Below are positions 63,012-64,000 of a DNA stretch of 64,000 nucleotides, piece after piece (position 1 is the first letter of the stretch; every line of letters begins with the position of its first letter). The notes beneath the pieces are model-generated. The model was not told the DNA's origin, did not search any database, and saw nothing but the letters and a program-made list of their open reading frames with translations. The DNA is taken from positions 62,001 to 126,000 of the forward strand of contig DATNIE010000020.1 of assembly GCA_035604595.1 (NCBI GenBank), read 5' to 3'. A program made the translations under genes and the position numbers. This stretch comes from CAIKZZ01 sp035604595 (GTDB lineage: Bacteria; Pseudomonadota; Gammaproteobacteria; Steroidobacterales; Steroidobacteraceae).

Positions 63012-64000
63012 ATGAGCGACAGCTACGACGTCATCGTCATTGGCGGAGGCCCCGCCGGCTATCCGGCCGCCATCCGGGCCGGCCAGCACGGCCTCACCGT
63101 CGCGTGTCTCGACGAGTGGCAGAACCTAGACGGCAGCCACGCCTTTGGCGGCACCTGTCTCAACGCCGGCTGCATTCCGTCGAAGGCACTACTCGAATCC
63201 TCGGAGCTCGTGCACCGCGCGCGCGCGGAGTTCGCCACGCACGGCATCAGACTGGCGGGCGTCGAGATCGATGTCGCGCAGATGCAAAAGCGCAAGGCCG
63301 GCATCGTCAAGACATCCTCGCAGGGCATCCTGACGCTCTTCAAGGCAGCGAAGGTCACTGGCCTGCCGGGCCACGGCCGGCTGCTGCCGGGCAGGCAGGT
63401 CGAGCACAGCGCGCCCGATGGTACCAAGACGGTGCTGCAGGCGAAGCACGTGGTCCTGGCGAGCGGCTCGACGCCGATGGCGCTCAACGGCGCGCCATTC
63501 GATGGCCAGCAGATCGTCGACAGCTGGGGCGCGCTCGAGTTCTCAGCGGTGCCCAGGCGCCTCGGGGTCATCGGCGCCGGAGTCATCGGCCTCGAGCTCG
63601 GCTCCGTCTGGCGCCGGCTCGGCGCCGAGGTCGTCATGCTCGAGGCGCTCGAGGCGTTCCTGCCGATGACGGACCAGCAGCTGGCCAGAGAAGCGCTGCG
63701 GAACCTGAAAAAGCAGGGCCTCGACATCCGGCTCGGCGCCAAGGTCACGGGCGCGGTCGTCAAGGACGGGACGGTCGACGTCAGTTTCATCGATGGCAAG
63801 GGTACGCAGTCGCTGACAGTCGACAGGCTCGTGGTCGCGATCGGCCGGCGGCCGCAGACCGCGGGGTTGCTGGCCGACGGCACCGGCGTCACGCTCGACG
63901 AGCGGGGCTTCATCCGGGTCGACGACGAGTGCCGCACCGGCGCCGAGAACGTCTGGGCGGTCGGGGACTGCGTGCGCGGCCCGATGCTCGCGCACAAAGG
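63012..64000 (+). CDS. lpd: Dihydrolipoyl dehydrogenase (E3), 3' truncated by window
   Basis: Lpd reoxidises dihydrolipoamide with NAD. Reading from ATG 63012 runs open to the window end, covering 329 codons. It shows the FAD motif VIVIGGGPAGYPAAIRAGQ, the redox disulphide GGTCLNAGCIPSKALLESSE (Cys49, Cys54) and the NAD motif LGVIGAGVIGLELGSVW. It also has the second FAD segment GFIRVDDECRTGAENVWAVG with DCV. The interface domain with the catalytic His lies outside. Position directly after sucB identifies it as the E3 of this complex, which may also serve other dehydrogenases. Confidence 0.95.
   Translation, partial: MSDSYDVIVIGGGPAGYPAAIRAGQHGLTVACLDEWQNLDGSHAFGGTCLNAGCIPSKALLESSELVHRARAEFATHGIRLAGVEIDVAQMQKRKAGIVKTSSQGILTLFKAAKVTGLPGHGRLLPGRQVEHSAPDGTKTVLQAKHVVLASGSTPMALNGAPFDGQQIVDSWGALEFSAVPRRLGVIGAGVIGLELGSVWRRLGAEVVMLEALEAFLPMTDQQLAREALRNLKKQGLDIRLGAKVTGAVVKDGTVDVSFIDGKGTQSLTVDRLVVAIGRRPQTAGLLADGTGVTLDERGFIRVDDECRTGAENVWAVGDCVRGPMLAHK

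Overview
The window is a GC-rich gammaproteobacterial chromosome segment. The housekeeping gene orders are those classically seen in that class: msbA-lpxK-ycaR-kdsB, rne/rluC divergent, yceF/yceD-rpmF-plsX-fabH, clpS-clpA/infA-aat-trxB/ftsK-lolA-rarA-serS, and sucA-sucB-lpd. Together with a lexA-imuA-imuB-dnaE2 cassette, a gspCDEF block and several secreted S9/phosphoesterase/BNR-repeat proteins, this suggests a free-living high-GC lineage such as Xanthomonadales, Nevskiales or Steroidobacterales. The taxonomic placement is inference only.

Layout. 1-3174 (+) holds lipid A/KDO genes (msbA 3' end, lpxK, a Trm112-like small protein, kdsB) and a low-molecular-weight phosphatase. 3196-7354 holds RNase E (-) and RluC (+), divergent over a long leader. 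7389-10839 holds the Maf/YceF pyrophosphatase (-) and the yceD-rpmF-plsX-fabH operon (+), driven by a textbook sigma70 promoter. 10875-14508 holds a small orphan protein, an L,D-transpeptidase, a berberine-bridge-type flavoprotein and an Lpp-like alanine-rich lipoprotein. 14955-21549 is an SOS mutagenesis operon: a LexA box, lexA, imuA, imuB and a dnaE2 (imuC) gene interrupted by a 151-residue in-frame mini-intein. 21627-25621 encodes a LolA-fold-like periplasmic protein translationally coupled to a large Asp-box (BNR) repeat protein. 25650-32195 (-) holds a type II secretion block limited to gspC-D-E-F plus a small acidic protein. 32373-45188 is the clp/infA/aat/trxB/ftsK/lolA/rarA/serS neighbourhood, ending in a Bax-inhibitor-1 family membrane protein.

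Accessory regions. Downstream of tRNA-Ser(TGA) (45343-45432) lies about 4.5 kb with a RHH/MazF-type toxin-antitoxin pair, an orphan amino-acid-binding protein and a secreted phosphoesterase. It closes with a degenerate copy of the tRNA-Ser 3' half (about 49941-50000), which is consistent with an old tRNA-targeted island. Beyond it are an S9 peptidase, a small membrane protein, a TPR lipoprotein, a MobA-like nucleotidyltransferase whose start codon overlaps that of a divergent histidine phosphatase, and a GNAT enzyme. A tRNA-Ala(CGC)-tRNA-Arg(CCT) pair follows. The tRNA-Arg lacks an encoded CCA, and its last 19 bp recur exactly at 57552-57570, there followed by the CCA. The roughly 730 bp between the copies carries a frameshifted SnoaL/DUF4440 gene, so it looks like a very small tRNA-targeted insertion. 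A secreted cupin precedes the 2-oxoglutarate dehydrogenase operon sucA-sucB-lpd, which runs off the window.

The most notable items are the intein inside the SOS-controlled error-prone polymerase, next to a dense G-run tract upstream of the lexA promoter, and the two tRNA-associated duplications. No IS element, integrase, CRISPR array or rRNA gene was recognised.
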